Assembly: GCF_900114165.1 (NCBI RefSeq)
Contig: NZ_FOSB01000001.1
Location: 310,001-374,000, forward strand
Length of the DNA stretch: 64,000 bases
Direction: 5' to 3'
Source: Halobacillus dabanensis
GTDB taxonomy: Bacteria; Bacillota; Bacilli; Bacillales; Halobacillaceae
The position numbers and the translations under genes were made by a program. How positions within the stretch are numbered: the first letter of the stretch is position 1; each line of letters opens with the position of its first letter. Under the pieces are notes generated by a model. It saw only the letters and a program-made list of their open reading frames with translations, did not search any database and had not been told where the DNA came from. Below are positions 35,652-45,379 of the stretch, piece after piece.

Positions 35652-36113
35652 ATGGGGACTAAACGGCTGTATCTGCTTAACGGGCCGAATTTGAATTTAC
35701 TCGGTAAACGGGAACCTGGAACTTATGGCAAACAAACACTTGAGGATGTCGCCAAGTTAGTAAAAGATACAGCTTGGGATCACGGATATGAAGTGGTTGC
35801 TTATCAGTCCAATCATGAAGGGGATCTTGTGGACTGGATTCAAGAAGCAGACGGAGAAGCGGCAGGTATTATCATTAATCCAGCTGCTTATACGCATAAT
35901 AGTATCGCTATCCGTGATGCTGTCAGTGCAGTTTCCTTGCCTGTCATAGAGGTCCACATTTCAAATGTCCATAGCCGGGAATCTTTTCGCCACTCCTCCA
36001 TGATAGCACCCGTTTGTGCAGGTCAAGTAGTCGGATTCGGAATAGATGGATACCGATTAGCAACACTGGGGATGATCCAAAAGATAGAAAGTGAAGGGAG
36101 ACATGATTCATGA
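35652..36113 (+). CDS. aroQ: 3-dehydroquinate dehydratase, type II
   Basis: Third step of the shikimate pathway. The 153-residue type II enzyme shows 'LLNGPNLNLLGKREPGTYG' (Arg20 and catalytic Tyr25), 'SNHEGDLVDWIQ', 'INPAAYTHNS' and 'EVHISNVHSRESFRH', with the catalytic His of the last block. ATG 35652 follows GGTGGGATGG. Its stop overlaps the yqhT start (ATGA), so both are coupled. Confidence 0.96.
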   Translation: MGTKRLYLLNGPNLNLLGKREPGTYGKQTLEDVAKLVKDTAWDHGYEVVAYQSNHEGDLVDWIQEADGEAAGIIINPAAYTHNSIAIRDAVSAVSLPVIEVHISNVHSRESFRHSSMIAPVCAGQVVGFGIDGYRLATLGMIQKIESEGRHDS

Positions 36114-37171
36114 GTAAACTTTCCAATTTAAGAAAAGCGATCGCTTCAAAAGAATTAGATGGACTACTTATAATGAGCCCGAAAAACAGGAGATACGTTT
36201 CCGGATTCGTAGGCTCTTCTGGTGCGCTTTTAGTCACAAGGGATCAGGCCATACTAATCACAGATTTCCGATATACAGAACAAGCAGCTGAACAGGCGGA
36301 AGAATTTGAAATTGTAGAACACAAAACTCCTATGCCTAAAGCTATAGCGGAAAAAGTAGCAGATCTTGATCTGAGCCGGATAGGTTTTGAAAAAGACCAT
36401 GTTACCTACACGCAATTTGAACAGTATAAAGAATCCTTAGACGCTGAGCTCATCCCTACTTCCGGGATTGTTGAAAAATTACGCTTGATTAAGACGGAAG
36501 AGGAGATTAGTATATTAAAGGATGCTGTTAAAATCGCCGATGATGCTTTTGAACATATTCTCGGTTACATAAAACCCGGCGTCAAAGAAATTGATGTATC
36601 CAATGAGCTGGAATTTTTCATGAGGAAGCAAGGAGCGACATCATCCAGCTTTGATATTATTGTAGCCTCCGGATACCGATCTGCATTACCTCACGGTGTA
36701 GCATCGGAAAAGGAGATCCAAACTGGAGAGTTGGTTACACTCGACTTTGGTGCTTTGTATAAAGGGTACTGTTCTGATATTACGAGAACTGTGGCTGTCG
36801 GTGAAATTAATGATCAATTAAAAGAGATTTATGACACAGTTTTACAAGCACAGTTAAAAGGTATGGAAGGAATAAAAGAGGGCATTACAGGTAAACAGGC
36901 AGATGCATTAACACGTGATTATATCAAAGGAAAAGGGTATGGAGAATACTTCGGTCATTCTACTGGACACGGTATTGGTCTAGATGTCCATGAAGGTCCT
37001 GGACTTTCTTTCCGTTCTGATGTACCCCTTGAAGCGGGGATGGTTGTTACAGTGGAACCAGGGATCTACGTGCCTGAAGTAGGCGGATGCCGCATAGAAG
37101 ACGATACGATTGTAACTAAAACAGGTAATGAGCGGTTAAGCAAGTCTACCAAAGAACTAATCACGTTGTAA
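36110..37171 (+). CDS. yqhT: Xaa-Pro aminopeptidase-like metallopeptidase YqhT
   Basis: M24-family peptidase of 353 residues with a creatinase-type N-terminal domain (1-125) and a pita-bread catalytic domain. Metal ligands can be picked out in 'LDFGALYKGYCSDITRT' (two Asp), 'GHSTGHGIGLDVHEGP' (His), 'VTVEPGIY' (Glu) and 'GCRIEDDTI' (Glu). It should release an N-terminal residue before proline, perhaps from polyproline peptides. The link to efp downstream, also a proline-related function, is conserved in bacilli. Confidence 0.93.
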   Translation: MSKLSNLRKAIASKELDGLLIMSPKNRRYVSGFVGSSGALLVTRDQAILITDFRYTEQAAEQAEEFEIVEHKTPMPKAIAEKVADLDLSRIGFEKDHVTYTQFEQYKESLDAELIPTSGIVEKLRLIKTEEEISILKDAVKIADDAFEHILGYIKPGVKEIDVSNELEFFMRKQGATSSSFDIIVASGYRSALPHGVASEKEIQTGELVTLDFGALYKGYCSDITRTVAVGEINDQLKEIYDTVLQAQLKGMEGIKEGITGKQADALTRDYIKGKGYGEYFGHSTGHGIGLDVHEGPGLSFRSDVPLEAGMVVTVEPGIYVPEVGGCRIEDDTIVTKTGNERLSKSTKELITL

Positions 37172-37189
37172 TTGAAGGAGGAACAATAA

Positions 37190-37747
37190 ATGATTTCAGT
37201 AAACGATTTTAAAACAGGTTTGACAATTGAAGTAGAAGGTGACATTTGGCAAGTGATGGATTTCCAACATGTTAAGCCAGGGAAAGGAGCGGCTTTTGTC
37301 CGTTCCAAACTTCGTAACCTTCGTAACGGTAATATACAGGAGAAAACGTTCCGTGGCGGTGAAAAAGTGGAGCGCGCGCATATTGAGAACCGTAAGATGC
37401 AGTACCTTTATGTTAATGGAGATATGCATGCCTTCATGGATATGGAAACATACGAACAAGTGGAAATCCCGACAGCTACGATCCAAGAACAATTGAATTA
37501 TTTGAAAGAAAATATGGAAGTGCAAATTCAATCGTATGAAGGGGAAACCATCGGTGTTGAATTGCCGAAAAATGTGGAACTTGAAGTAACGGAAACAGAG
37601 CCTGGAATTAAAGGTGATACAGCAAGTGGTGGTACAAAGCCGGCGACACTTGAAACAGGCCTTACTGTACAAGTACCATTCTTCATCAACCAGGGAGAGG
37701 TCCTTGTGATCAGTACAACAGATGGTAAGTATGTGTCACGTGCGTAA
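37190..37747 (+). CDS. efp: Translation elongation factor P
   Basis: Rescues ribosomes stalled on consecutive prolines. The 185-residue, three-domain protein begins '[20 protein letters not shown]' and has the domain I loop '[17 protein letters not shown]' with Lys32 at the tip, the residue that is modified in bacilli. The C-terminus '[20 protein letters not shown]' is the EF-P signature. Start ATG 37190 follows GAAGGAGGAAC, 18 bases after yqhT. Confidence 0.97.
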   Translation: MISVNDFKTGLTIEVEGDIWQVMDFQHVKPGKGAAFVRSKLRNLRNGNIQEKTFRGGEKVERAHIENRKMQYLYVNGDMHAFMDMETYEQVEIPTATIQEQLNYLKENMEVQIQSYEGETIGVELPKNVELEVTETEPGIKGDTASGGTKPATLETGLTVQVPFFINQGEVLVISTTDGKYVSRA

Positions 37748-37761
37748 ATAGTAAGATGAAG

Positions 37762-37791
37762 AACTTGGCCCTCCTTGGGTCAAGTTTTTTT
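37762..37791 (+). terminator. Terminator after efp
   Basis: AACTTGGCCC pairs with GGGTCAAGTT (one G-T pair) with a five-base loop and eight T residues. Confidence 0.88.
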
Positions 37792-38085
37792 TGTTTGAAG
37801 ACTTTTTCTCCTGTAATCCAAATCGAATATGGTCTTTAACATCTCCTCTCCTACAAGGGATAACACCAACCAATGAAAAATCCCTGAAACAAAAAGATTA
37901 AACGATACTTCTGCATAGATAATTTCTTAATAGGATGAGTATAGGTTAGGGAACGTTTCTACTAAGTGCTCTATTATTTCCTCTATCGGCTCTCTCAAAA
38001 TCTTCTACTTTTATATCATTCGACTGTCATAAGCGTTGAAGAGGCACATACATATGAAGTAAACCAAATAAAGGAGTAAGAGAGG
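37792..38085. other. Intergenic region efp to spoIIIAA
   Basis: About 290 bp without a supported gene; yqhV, present at this place in B. subtilis, is not visible. The only signal I can name is the sigma-E-like promoter near the right end. Confidence 0.5.
38026..38054 (+). promoter_or_regulatory. Candidate sigma-E promoter of the spoIIIA operon
   Basis: GTCATAA at 38026-38032 and CATACATA at 38047-38054, 14 bp apart, resemble the mother-cell sigma-E consensus (-10 CATACANT). It ends 31 bp before spoIIIAA, whose operon is sigma-E controlled in B. subtilis. Confidence 0.5.
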
Positions 38086-39063
38086 ATGAAGGAGATAATA
38101 CGATTGTTTCCGCCTTCCTTCCAACAACTCTTAAAAAAACAGGTCGGTTGGGAGAAAGTGCAGGAAATCCGCCTACGCGTAGGGCGTCCGATAGAAATTT
38201 TGGATAACACTCATCATAGGTTGGTTGGATCACCGGTCATGACACCAGAAAATCTATCTTTTGTGCTAAACCAGATCAGTCAATTTTCCCTCTATCGATT
38301 TAAAGACGAATTAAAAGAGGGGTTCATAACAATTGAAGGTGGCCATAGAGTCGGTTTAGCCGGAAAAGCGAATACAAATCACGATCAAGTCGAAACATTG
38401 AAACACATATCATTCATGAATATACGAATAGCAAAAGCGACTTCTGGTCATGTGGAAAGATTGGTACCTTATTTATATTCTGATGAGCGATGGCTAAGTA
38501 CGATGATCATTGGACCGCCTCATTCAGGTAAGACAACATTACTCCGGGAATTAGCTCGATACATCGGTTCGCACCGTCCAGGATATTCCGCAGCTAAAGT
38601 AGCGATTGTGGATGAACGTTCAGAAATCGCTGCAAGCATGAGGGGGATTCCACAACTGGATGTAGGAGATCGCACAGATGTAATGGACGCTTGCCCGAAA
38701 GCAGAAGGTATGATGATGATGATTCGATCGATGTCTCCTGAGGTTATAATCGTCGATGAAATCGGTGGGAAAAAAGATGCGGATGCCGTTCGTGAGGCTA
38801 CTTTTACTGGGGTAGAAGTTATATGCAGCATACACGGTCAAGGGTTATCGGGTGTGGAAAAAAGACCTTCAGCTAAATCTTTGTTAGAAGAAAAAATCTT
38901 CGATCGTTACATCGTGTTAGAACGATTGACTCCAGGAAAAGGAGGGGTTTGGGAAGTGTTAGATGAGTCAGGACAAGTTCTCGCTCAGTGGAAGGGGAGA
39001 GGGAAAGATGCAATGGATCGGAGCCGTCATCATATTGACCGTCACTACATGGGCAGGGTTTGA
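38086..39063 (+). CDS. spoIIIAA: Stage III sporulation protein AA (ATPase)
   Basis: Secretion-type ATPase in the mother cell that supports the SpoIIIA-SpoIIQ channel joining mother cell and forespore. The 325 residues have Walker A GPPHSGKT at 143-150, 'VAIVDERSEIAASMRG', Walker B 'MSPEVIIVDEIGGKKDADAV' and the AAA sensor block 'CSIHGQG'. ATG 38086 follows GGAGTAAGAGAGG. It is the first of eight genes in a compact operon, transcribed probably by sigma-E. Confidence 0.95.
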   Translation: MKEIIRLFPPSFQQLLKKQVGWEKVQEIRLRVGRPIEILDNTHHRLVGSPVMTPENLSFVLNQISQFSLYRFKDELKEGFITIEGGHRVGLAGKANTNHDQVETLKHISFMNIRIAKATSGHVERLVPYLYSDERWLSTMIIGPPHSGKTTLLRELARYIGSHRPGYSAAKVAIVDERSEIAASMRGIPQLDVGDRTDVMDACPKAEGMMMMIRSMSPEVIIVDEIGGKKDADAVREATFTGVEVICSIHGQGLSGVEKRPSAKSLLEEKIFDRYIVLERLTPGKGGVWEVLDESGQVLAQWKGRGKDAMDRSRHHIDRHYMGRV

Positions 39064-39517
39064 TATTGCTTCCCGGTTTAAAAAAAGGCCAGGACAAATC
39101 AGGCAATGGAAAAATGCTTTGCAAATGATAGAAGCAGAGATGGTTTTTGGACAATCCTCCTTAATAGAAGTGTGTGAAAATCTGTCACTAAACCTCCCAA
39201 AGCCCATTAACATGTTTTTTAGAGAAATCCTCAAGGAGGAAGAGGTTTGGGAGGACTTTTCCTCTGTATGGTCCAAGCATTTAAAAAAACACTGGTCACT
39301 AAATGCTTTAGCGAAAACCGAATTAGAAATCTTGATACAGTTCGGCCGCACACTTGGCCAACATGATTTAGAACAACAGCAGAAACAAATACAATTGACG
39401 CTTCACCATCTCGATCGTGAGTTGCAGGAAGCTCTTGCAGCAGGAGAACAATACCAAAAGATGGCCAGGGGGATGGGGATCCTTAGTGGATTGCTTGTGA
39501 TCATATTAATCATATAA
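39008..39517 (+). CDS. spoIIIAB: Stage III sporulation protein AB
   Basis: A 169-residue membrane protein with an N-terminal helix (2-17), a long helical cytoplasmic part (about 25-145) and a C-terminal helix (150-169). The fold resembles the cytoplasmic domain of GspF secretion proteins. ATG 39008, behind GGGGAGAGGG, gives the length usual for the family; the frame is open to 38963. It overlaps the end of spoIIIAA by 56 bases. Confidence 0.93.
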   Translation: MQWIGAVIILTVTTWAGFDIASRFKKRPGQIRQWKNALQMIEAEMVFGQSSLIEVCENLSLNLPKPINMFFREILKEEEVWEDFSSVWSKHLKKHWSLNALAKTELEILIQFGRTLGQHDLEQQQKQIQLTLHHLDRELQEALAAGEQYQKMARGMGILSGLLVIILII

Positions 39518-39533
39518 AGGGGGAAGAACCATT

Positions 39534-39740
39534 GTGCTTCAAGATGCAACGATCTTATTCCAAATAGCTGGTGTCGGAATTATTGTCGCTATGATACACA
39601 GTATTTTAAAGCAGATGGGAAAAGAAGAGATTGCGCAAGCGGTGACATTGACAGGCTTTATCATCGTACTGTTCATTGTCCTGCACCGTCTTGCCGATCT
39701 TTTTCAACAAATTAAGTCGGTTTTTCTCTATCAGGGGTAA
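39534..39740 (+). CDS. spoIIIAC: Stage III sporulation protein AC
   Basis: A 68-residue, two-helix membrane protein (about 7-24 and 37-60) of the SpoIIIAC/AD family, identical in length to the B. subtilis protein. It starts at GTG 39534 behind AAAGGGGGAAG and lies 16 bases after spoIIIAB. It is part of the membrane base of the feeding-tube channel. Confidence 0.95.
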   Translation: MLQDATILFQIAGVGIIVAMIHSILKQMGKEEIAQAVTLTGFIIVLFIVLHRLADLFQQIKSVFLYQG

Positions 39741-39743
39741 CCG

Positions 39744-40136
39744 ATGGATATTATACAAGTTGTATCTTTAGGGCTGGTAGCGGCTTTATTGATTTTACTC
39801 TTGCAAGAACAAAAATCAAGCGTCGCCTTCCTGCTTCTTTTGTTCACGGTCATCATCCTGTTTTTATCGATTCTGGATCAGGTCAAACATATTTTTACAT
39901 TATTATCTTATATGGCAGATAAAGCTAATGTGGAGCCGGTGTATTTTAAAACGATTCTGAAAATAATCGGCATAGCCTATATAGCTGAATTCGGAGCACA
40001 GCTCATAAGAGATGCTGGATTAAATGCCCTTGCTTCTAAAGTAGAGCTCGCTGGAAAACTGTTCATTCTAATTCTCGCAATTCCTATAGTTACGGCGGTG
40101 ATCGAGACGATATTGAACTTCATACCAGGTACCTAG
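39744..40136 (+). CDS. spoIIIAD: Stage III sporulation protein AD
   Basis: A 130-residue membrane protein with four hydrophobic segments, distantly repeating the SpoIIIAC unit ('YIAEFGAQLIRDAGLNALAS' is the conserved core). It starts at ATG 39744, three bases after the spoIIIAC stop codon. Confidence 0.95.
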   Translation: MDIIQVVSLGLVAALLILLLQEQKSSVAFLLLLFTVIILFLSILDQVKHIFTLLSYMADKANVEPVYFKTILKIIGIAYIAEFGAQLIRDAGLNALASKVELAGKLFILILAIPIVTAVIETILNFIPGT

Positions 40137-40158
40137 GAATAAGGTCGGGAGGGATGCC

Positions 40159-41328
40159 ATGAAACAGTTGATGAAACTATTTTGCCTGCTTATTATCGGT
40201 TATTTTAGCTTTCCTATGATCTCATTCGCTTCCACTCCTGCTCCCGATGCTGTTCCTTCAATGTTGGATCATGTGACAACAGAAGAGTTGGAGGAGAACT
40301 GGAATGAATTGAATCAACAGTATGGGGATTATTTGCCATCCTTCCATACTAATAACTTCCGGGAATTCATCGAAAGTGAAAGCTCAGTAAAATCTTCTGA
40401 TTGGTTCTCAGGGATTATAGAATTTTTCTTTCATGAGTTACTAGTGAATGGCAAATTGTTGGCTTCCTTATTATTTTTAACATTATTCAGTACATTGCTC
40501 CACTCGGTCCAGTCAGCTTTCGAAAATTCTGTAGTCAGTAAGATCGCTTATATGGTTATTTATCTTGTCTTATTAACGCTTGCATTGGAAAGTTTCCATC
40601 AAGTCATTGATTATACGCTCGGAACTATCGAGAGGATGAGCAGTTTCATGATCGGTCTCATCCCGTTGTTGCTAGGGATCATGGCTTCGTTCAGTCATCT
40701 GATGTCGATTTCTTTTTTTCATCCGATCATTATAGCATTAGTCCAATCCAGCGGGCTTATAGTTAAATATTTGCTTATTCCCTTATTTGCATCGTCTGCA
40801 CTATTACTTATTGTAGGGAGTTTGAATGATACGTATAAAGTCGATCAATTAGCTGAACTCCTGCGAAAAACCGGGATGGCGATCATGGGAGTTTTTCTTA
40901 CCATCTTTCTAGGTGTCATATCGGTGCAGGGGACCGTAACAGCTGTACAGGATGGAATAACAATGAAGACTGCACGTTTTGTTACAGGGAACTTTGTTCC
41001 AGTAGTCGGACGATTGTTTACAGATGCTACGGATACCATCCTCGGTGCGTCACTTGTATTGAAGAATACGTTAGGGATTGCCGGAGTGGTCATTCTACTA
41101 GGGATCGCTGTTTTTCCAGCCATTAAGGTATTAGCTATAGCATTGATTTATAAGATTGCAGCTGCTTTATTGCAACCGCTGGGGGATGGACCGATCATCA
41201 AAGCAATGGATGTCATCAGTCGTCACATCCTATATATCTTTGCAGCTTTACTAATGGTCTCCATGATGTTTTTTCTAGTAATCGTCATCATGGTAGCTGC
41301 GAGTAACATTACAATGATGGTCAGATAA
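40159..41328 (+). CDS. spoIIIAE: Stage III sporulation protein AE
   Basis: A 389-residue polytopic membrane protein: a cleavable-looking N-terminal hydrophobic segment (6-25), an outside loop, then about seven membrane helices between 100 and 385. The conserved centre 'TARFVTGNFVPVVGRLFTDA' is typical for the family. It is thought to form part of the channel in the outer forespore membrane. ATG 40159 follows GGGAGGGATGCC. Confidence 0.95.
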   Translation: MKQLMKLFCLLIIGYFSFPMISFASTPAPDAVPSMLDHVTTEELEENWNELNQQYGDYLPSFHTNNFREFIESESSVKSSDWFSGIIEFFFHELLVNGKLLASLLFLTLFSTLLHSVQSAFENSVVSKIAYMVIYLVLLTLALESFHQVIDYTLGTIERMSSFMIGLIPLLLGIMASFSHLMSISFFHPIIIALVQSSGLIVKYLLIPLFASSALLLIVGSLNDTYKVDQLAELLRKTGMAIMGVFLTIFLGVISVQGTVTAVQDGITMKTARFVTGNFVPVVGRLFTDATDTILGASLVLKNTLGIAGVVILLGIAVFPAIKVLAIALIYKIAAALLQPLGDGPIIKAMDVISRHILYIFAALLMVSMMFFLVIVIMVAASNITMMVR

Positions 41329-41339
41329 GGGGGATGGAC

Positions 41340-41942
41340 GTGGAGTACTTTATAGATTGGATAACAAAAATTGTTCTCTTCCTGTTATTGGCAATGGTCG
41401 CGGATGCCCTGCTACCTTCTGGTGTGATGAGAAAGTATGCACGACTTGTAATGTCAATATTGCTCCTATTGATCTTCCTTGGACCATTGCTGCAAATATT
41501 GAACATTGATCCGGAACGTCTCGTCCAGCATGCAAATACAACAATGGAACAGCAATGGGACGCCGAGACTCTTGATGAAAATATAGAATCAAAGAAAAAT
41601 GAAATACTCGAGGGACAAGATGCATATAAATTAGAACAGGTTACCCAAGCTTTGACTGCTGAGCTCGCGACCCCCCTGAAAGAAGAGCAAAATTTAGCAC
41701 TTGTCCATGTGGAGATGAGTTTCCAAGAAGAGCCTTATAGTCTGGAGACTTTGAACAACCTGACCCTCACGCTTTCTCGAGATGAAGAGAGACAGGCTGT
41801 TGAGAATGTAGAGATTTCAATAATGGATGAAGTGGCGACAAAGGAAGACGACCAAGATCCTGAACTGTTGCAATGGATCGCTGACTACCTCGACTTGGAC
41901 AAAGAACAAATCAGTATCCGCTGGGAGGAAGAGGATGAATAA
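41340..41942 (+). CDS. spoIIIAF: Stage III sporulation protein AF
   Basis: A 200-residue protein with two N-terminal membrane helices (about 5-20 and 34-52) and a soluble domain of ring-building type (about 75-200), with acidic ends. I choose GTG 41340, six bases behind AAGGGGG; ATG 41334 touches that site. Its stop overlaps spoIIIAG by eight bases. Confidence 0.92.
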   Translation: MEYFIDWITKIVLFLLLAMVADALLPSGVMRKYARLVMSILLLLIFLGPLLQILNIDPERLVQHANTTMEQQWDAETLDENIESKKNEILEGQDAYKLEQVTQALTAELATPLKEEQNLALVHVEMSFQEEPYSLETLNNLTLTLSRDEERQAVENVEISIMDEVATKEDDQDPELLQWIADYLDLDKEQISIRWEEEDE

Positions 41943-42564
41943 ATGGTGGGATAAGCTGTTGCAACCTCTGTCTAATAAAGATGGAAGAAAATTGAACAAG
42001 CCGAAGTATTTGATTGCACTGGGTATAATTGGAGTCTTGATCATATTGACGAGCAATTGGTTCCAGCCAAATGAGCCTTCTGCACCCGAGCTTGGTGAAG
42101 AGAACATTGGGTCTCAGTCTGAGGGGGCGCCTTCGGCTTCGCAAACACCAGAAATGACAGACTCGATTTCGCAATTGGAAAAGGAGTATGAAAAGCAGCT
42201 GAAGCCTTTACTTGAAAACATACAAGGGGTAAGTGCAGTCGACATCATGATTAACCTATCGTCTACTCATAAAAAGGTGTATGACAAAAACTTGATCATA
42301 GGAAAACAAACGACTAACGAAAGCGATAAGAATGGAGGGGAACGTGAAATTGAGGATTATTCGAGAGAACAGCAGTTAGTCCTCGTCCGCCAAGGTGATC
42401 GCGAAGTTCCTTTGCTCACCCAGACATCCAAGCCGGAAGTGAGTGGGGTTTTCGTGACTGCCGCGGGGGTCGATCAGATGCAAGTGAAGGCGTGGGTGGT
42501 CGAAGCTGTCTCTAGAGTGTTGGATGTGCCGACCCACAGAATTTCTGTGTTGCCTAAACAATAA
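41935..42564 (+). CDS. spoIIIAG: Stage III sporulation protein AG
   Basis: A 209-residue single-pass protein: membrane helix at about 26-42, a disordered Ser/Glu/Pro-rich spacer (45-78) and a ring-building domain (about 80-209) with 'VSAVDIMINLSSTHKKVYDK'. Homologues assemble into a large ring in the intermembrane space. ATG 41935 has GGGAGGAAGAGG before it, inside the end of spoIIIAF. Confidence 0.94.
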   Translation: MNKWWDKLLQPLSNKDGRKLNKPKYLIALGIIGVLIILTSNWFQPNEPSAPELGEENIGSQSEGAPSASQTPEMTDSISQLEKEYEKQLKPLLENIQGVSAVDIMINLSSTHKKVYDKNLIIGKQTTNESDKNGGEREIEDYSREQQLVLVRQGDREVPLLTQTSKPEVSGVFVTAAGVDQMQVKAWVVEAVSRVLDVPTHRISVLPKQ

Positions 42565-42576
42565 GGAGGGGTTACC

Positions 42577-43128
42577 TTGGTTAAAAAGCAAACGGTTTGG
42601 TTGTTGACGATGTTGAGTCTATTGATTGTATTAAGTGTCTATTATATGACTTCACCGGATAATGGAGAGATGGCATTTATTCAAGAAGATGAGTGGGCAG
42701 AAATCACAGGGGAAGCAACTGATGAAGAAGGGGTAGAAACAACGGGGGATGGGACGGTCATTTCCCAAGTCTCTACAGATGAGCTTTTTACAGCTATCCG
42801 CATGGATATGCAAAACCAACGGGATCAAATGCAAGAACAACTTTCTGAAATTATGGCCTCCAGTGATTTCAGCACAGCAGAAAAGAATGAAGCAATAGAA
42901 AAAATGGAAACGATCAAAGCTACTCAATCCAAGGAATCCATCATTGAAAATACAATTCGCGCAAGTGCCGCCTATGATGATGTTCTCGTCCGTGCAGAAG
43001 ATGACGTCGTCCACGTAACTGTAAAGGCAGAAGAATTATCCAAAACAGAAACAAACCAAATCATTCAAATGGTTTCTGATGAGTTTGGTGAAAAACGAGT
43101 CCAGGTCCAGTTCCAACCAGCAAGTTAA
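42577..43128 (+). CDS. spoIIIAH: Stage III sporulation protein AH
   Basis: A 183-residue single-pass protein with a membrane helix (6-24), an acidic linker and a C-terminal ring-building/SpoIIQ-binding domain (about 85-180). It binds SpoIIQ of the forespore to zip the two membranes together. The start is TTG 42577, six bases behind AAGGAGGGG. It is the last gene of the operon. Confidence 0.94.
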   Translation: MVKKQTVWLLTMLSLLIVLSVYYMTSPDNGEMAFIQEDEWAEITGEATDEEGVETTGDGTVISQVSTDELFTAIRMDMQNQRDQMQEQLSEIMASSDFSTAEKNEAIEKMETIKATQSKESIIENTIRASAAYDDVLVRAEDDVVHVTVKAEELSKTETNQIIQMVSDEFGEKRVQVQFQPAS

Positions 43129-43139
43129 TCAAAGAAATA

Positions 43140-43171
43140 AACCCCATTTCTTTCATGGAATGGGGTTTTTA
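43140..43171 (+). terminator. Terminator of the spoIIIA operon
   Basis: AACCCCATTTC pairs with GGAATGGGGTT (G-T pair at the base of the loop) and is followed by five T residues. Confidence 0.9.
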
Positions 43172-43482
43172 ATTTTGTGAAGTGTTAGTAATGTTTGGTA
43201 ACATATGGGTAATTTTGCAGAAATAACAATCGCTTTAATAGGGTTATTTTATTTGGTGGAATAATGATCGCGTAAGGTTTAATACATGAAAATCTTGTTC
43301 ATATAGAAAAAATATTTATTCTTAACTATGATTAGAATTCGCTCTGAAGGGGAGAGGCCTTTCACAAGACTGCTTCTCTATTTTTGTCGTAAGTTGCAGG
43401 GAAGTGGCATTGTATAATAGAATGTTAAGAGGAGTTATTAGTACCAGTTATAAAAGTAATTATACATAAAGGGGTGCCGTAA
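43172..43482. other. 311-bp leader region of accB
   Basis: No gene. It holds a candidate hairpin GAGAGGC/GCTTCTC (43352-43378) followed by TATTTTTG, which could stop transcription or act as an attenuator, and a TATAAT hexamer at 43413-43418 without a good -35. The accB binding site (AAAGGGGTG) ends the region. Confidence 0.5.
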
Positions 43483-43989
43483 ATGTTGAAGGTACAAGAA
43501 ATCCGAGAAATCATAAAGTTGATCGATAAGTCTAATATCGATGAATTTTGCTATGAAGCGAATGGAACCAAAGTATCCATGAAGAAACAACAAGAACAAA
43601 TCGTTAAAGAGCCAGTCCAGGTTCAACAACCTGTTCAACCGAAACCTGAGCCGAAGCAGGAGCCTGCTGAGCATGCACCACAGCAAGAAGTGAAGGAAGA
43701 ATCAGCTAAACAAGAATCTCCGAAAACAGAAGAAAGCACTGCTGATTTTGATGCGGAAGTGAAGTCTCCGATGGTTGGGACATTCTATTCATCGCCATCA
43801 CCAGAACAGGATGCGTATGTAAAAGTAGGAGATCAAGTGAAAGAAGATTCCGTTGTGTGTATCGTCGAAGCGATGAAACTTTTCAACGAAATTGAAGCGG
43901 AAGTATCAGGGGAAATCGTCGAGATTCTTGTTAAAGACGGCGAGCTAGTGGAATATGGACAGCCGTTATTCCGTGTAAAGTCTAAGTAA
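43483..43989 (+). CDS. accB: Acetyl-CoA carboxylase biotin carboxyl carrier protein
   Basis: Carries carboxybiotin between the two halves of acetyl-CoA carboxylase for fatty acid synthesis. The 168 residues have an N-terminal helical part (1-37), a Pro/Gln/Glu-rich flexible linker (38-87) and a biotinyl domain (92-168) with the target Lys132 in [12 protein letters not shown] 43483 follows AAAGGGGTG. accC follows after 16 bases. Confidence 0.97.
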   Translation: MLKVQEIREIIKLIDKSNIDEFCYEANGTKVSMKKQQEQIVKEPVQVQQPVQPKPEPKQEPAEHAPQQEVKEESAKQESPKTEESTADFDAEVKSPMVGTFYSSPSPEQDAYVKVGDQVKEDSVVCIVEAMKLFNEIEAEVSGEIVEILVKDGELVEYGQPLFRVKSK

Positions 43990-44005
43990 CGGAGGATGAG
44001 ACGTT

Positions 44006-45364
44006 TTGATTAAAAAAGTTCTTATAGCAAACAGAGGAGAAATAGCCGTCCGAATCATTCGTGCATGTAAAGAAATGGGCATTGAGACGGTCGCTGTGTA
44101 CTCCGAAGCAGATAAAGAAGCATTGCATGTACAAATGGCTGATGAAGCGTATTGTGTCGGCCCAACACTAAGTAAAGATAGTTATTTGAACTATACCAAC
44201 ATCATGAGTTTAGCGACTTCCACCGAAACAGACGCCATTCACCCGGGTTATGGATTTTTATCAGAGAATGCAGAGTTCGCGGAAATGTGTGAAGAATGTA
44301 ATATCACATTCATTGGTCCTTCTTCCTATGCTATCCAAAAAATGGGGACAAAAGATGTGGCCCGTGAAACAATGAAGGAAGCTGGAGTTCCAGTAGTGCC
44401 AGGATCAGCAGGTATCATAAAAGATGAAGAAGAAGGTCTTAGAGTTGCTGAAGAAATAGGCTACCCTGTCATTATTAAAGCGACTGCAGGTGGTGGCGGT
44501 AAAGGAATTCGAGTAGCGCGTGATGAAGAAGATCTGAAAAAAGGGATCCGTATGACTCAACAGGAAGCAGAAACAGCTTTCGGAAACCCTGGGGTATATA
44601 TTGAAAAATTCATTGAAGATTTCCGCCATGTTGAAATTCAAGTGTTAGCAGATAACCACGGAAATGCAGTTCACTTGGGTGAACGCGATTGTACGATTCA
44701 GCGCCGCCTTCAAAAATTGATTGAGGAGACACCTTCCCCAGCAATTTCTGAAAAAATGCGTGCGAAGATGGGTGACGCAGCAGTCAAAGCTGCACTTGCT
44801 GTTAACTATTCTGGCGCCGGTACAGTAGAATTCATTTATGATAAGGAAGACGATTCTTTTTATTTTATGGAAATGAATACAAGGATTCAGGTCGAACACC
44901 CAGTAACGGAAATGGTGACAGGTGTGGATTTGATCAAAGAAATGCTGTTGATTGCTAATAACGAACAGCTTTCCTTCAAACAGGATGATATTACGTTCGA
45001 AGGGTGGTCTATCGAATGCCGGATCAACGCAGAGAATCCATACAAGGATTTCATGCCTTCGGCCGGGAAAATCGAGATGTATTTACCACCAGGAGGGCTT
45101 GGCGTCCGCGTGGATTCCGCCGCTTATCCAGGTTATATGATTCCGCCTTATTATGATTCAATGGTTGCCAAACTAATAACTTATGGTCGTGATCGTGATG
45201 AAGCTATTCGTCGCATGAAGCGGGCGTTAGATGAGTTTGTCATTGAAGGCGTACACACAACGATTCCTTTTCATCAGCGAATGATGGAACATGAAGTATT
45301 TGTCGAAGGTGACTTTAATACAAAATTCTTAGAAAAATATAATATAATGAAAGATGAATCTTAA
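44006..45364 (+). CDS. accC: Acetyl-CoA carboxylase biotin carboxylase subunit
   Basis: ATP-dependent carboxylation of biotin on AccB. The 452-residue ATP-grasp enzyme shows '[17 protein letters not shown]' at the N-terminus, the glycine loop '[14 protein letters not shown]', '[16 protein letters not shown]', catalytic '[15 protein letters not shown]' and '[11 protein letters not shown]'. The start is a TTG (44006), ten bases behind GGAGGATGAG; no better start is in frame. Confidence 0.97.
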   Translation: MIKKVLIANRGEIAVRIIRACKEMGIETVAVYSEADKEALHVQMADEAYCVGPTLSKDSYLNYTNIMSLATSTETDAIHPGYGFLSENAEFAEMCEECNITFIGPSSYAIQKMGTKDVARETMKEAGVPVVPGSAGIIKDEEEGLRVAEEIGYPVIIKATAGGGGKGIRVARDEEDLKKGIRMTQQEAETAFGNPGVYIEKFIEDFRHVEIQVLADNHGNAVHLGERDCTIQRRLQKLIEETPSPAISEKMRAKMGDAAVKAALAVNYSGAGTVEFIYDKEDDSFYFMEMNTRIQVEHPVTEMVTGVDLIKEMLLIANNEQLSFKQDDITFEGWSIECRINAENPYKDFMPSAGKIEMYLPPGGLGVRVDSAAYPGYMIPPYYDSMVAKLITYGRDRDEAIRRMKRALDEFVIEGVHTTIPFHQRMMEHEVFVEGDFNTKFLEKYNIMKDES

Positions 45365-45379
45365 AAGGAGTGGTCATTT

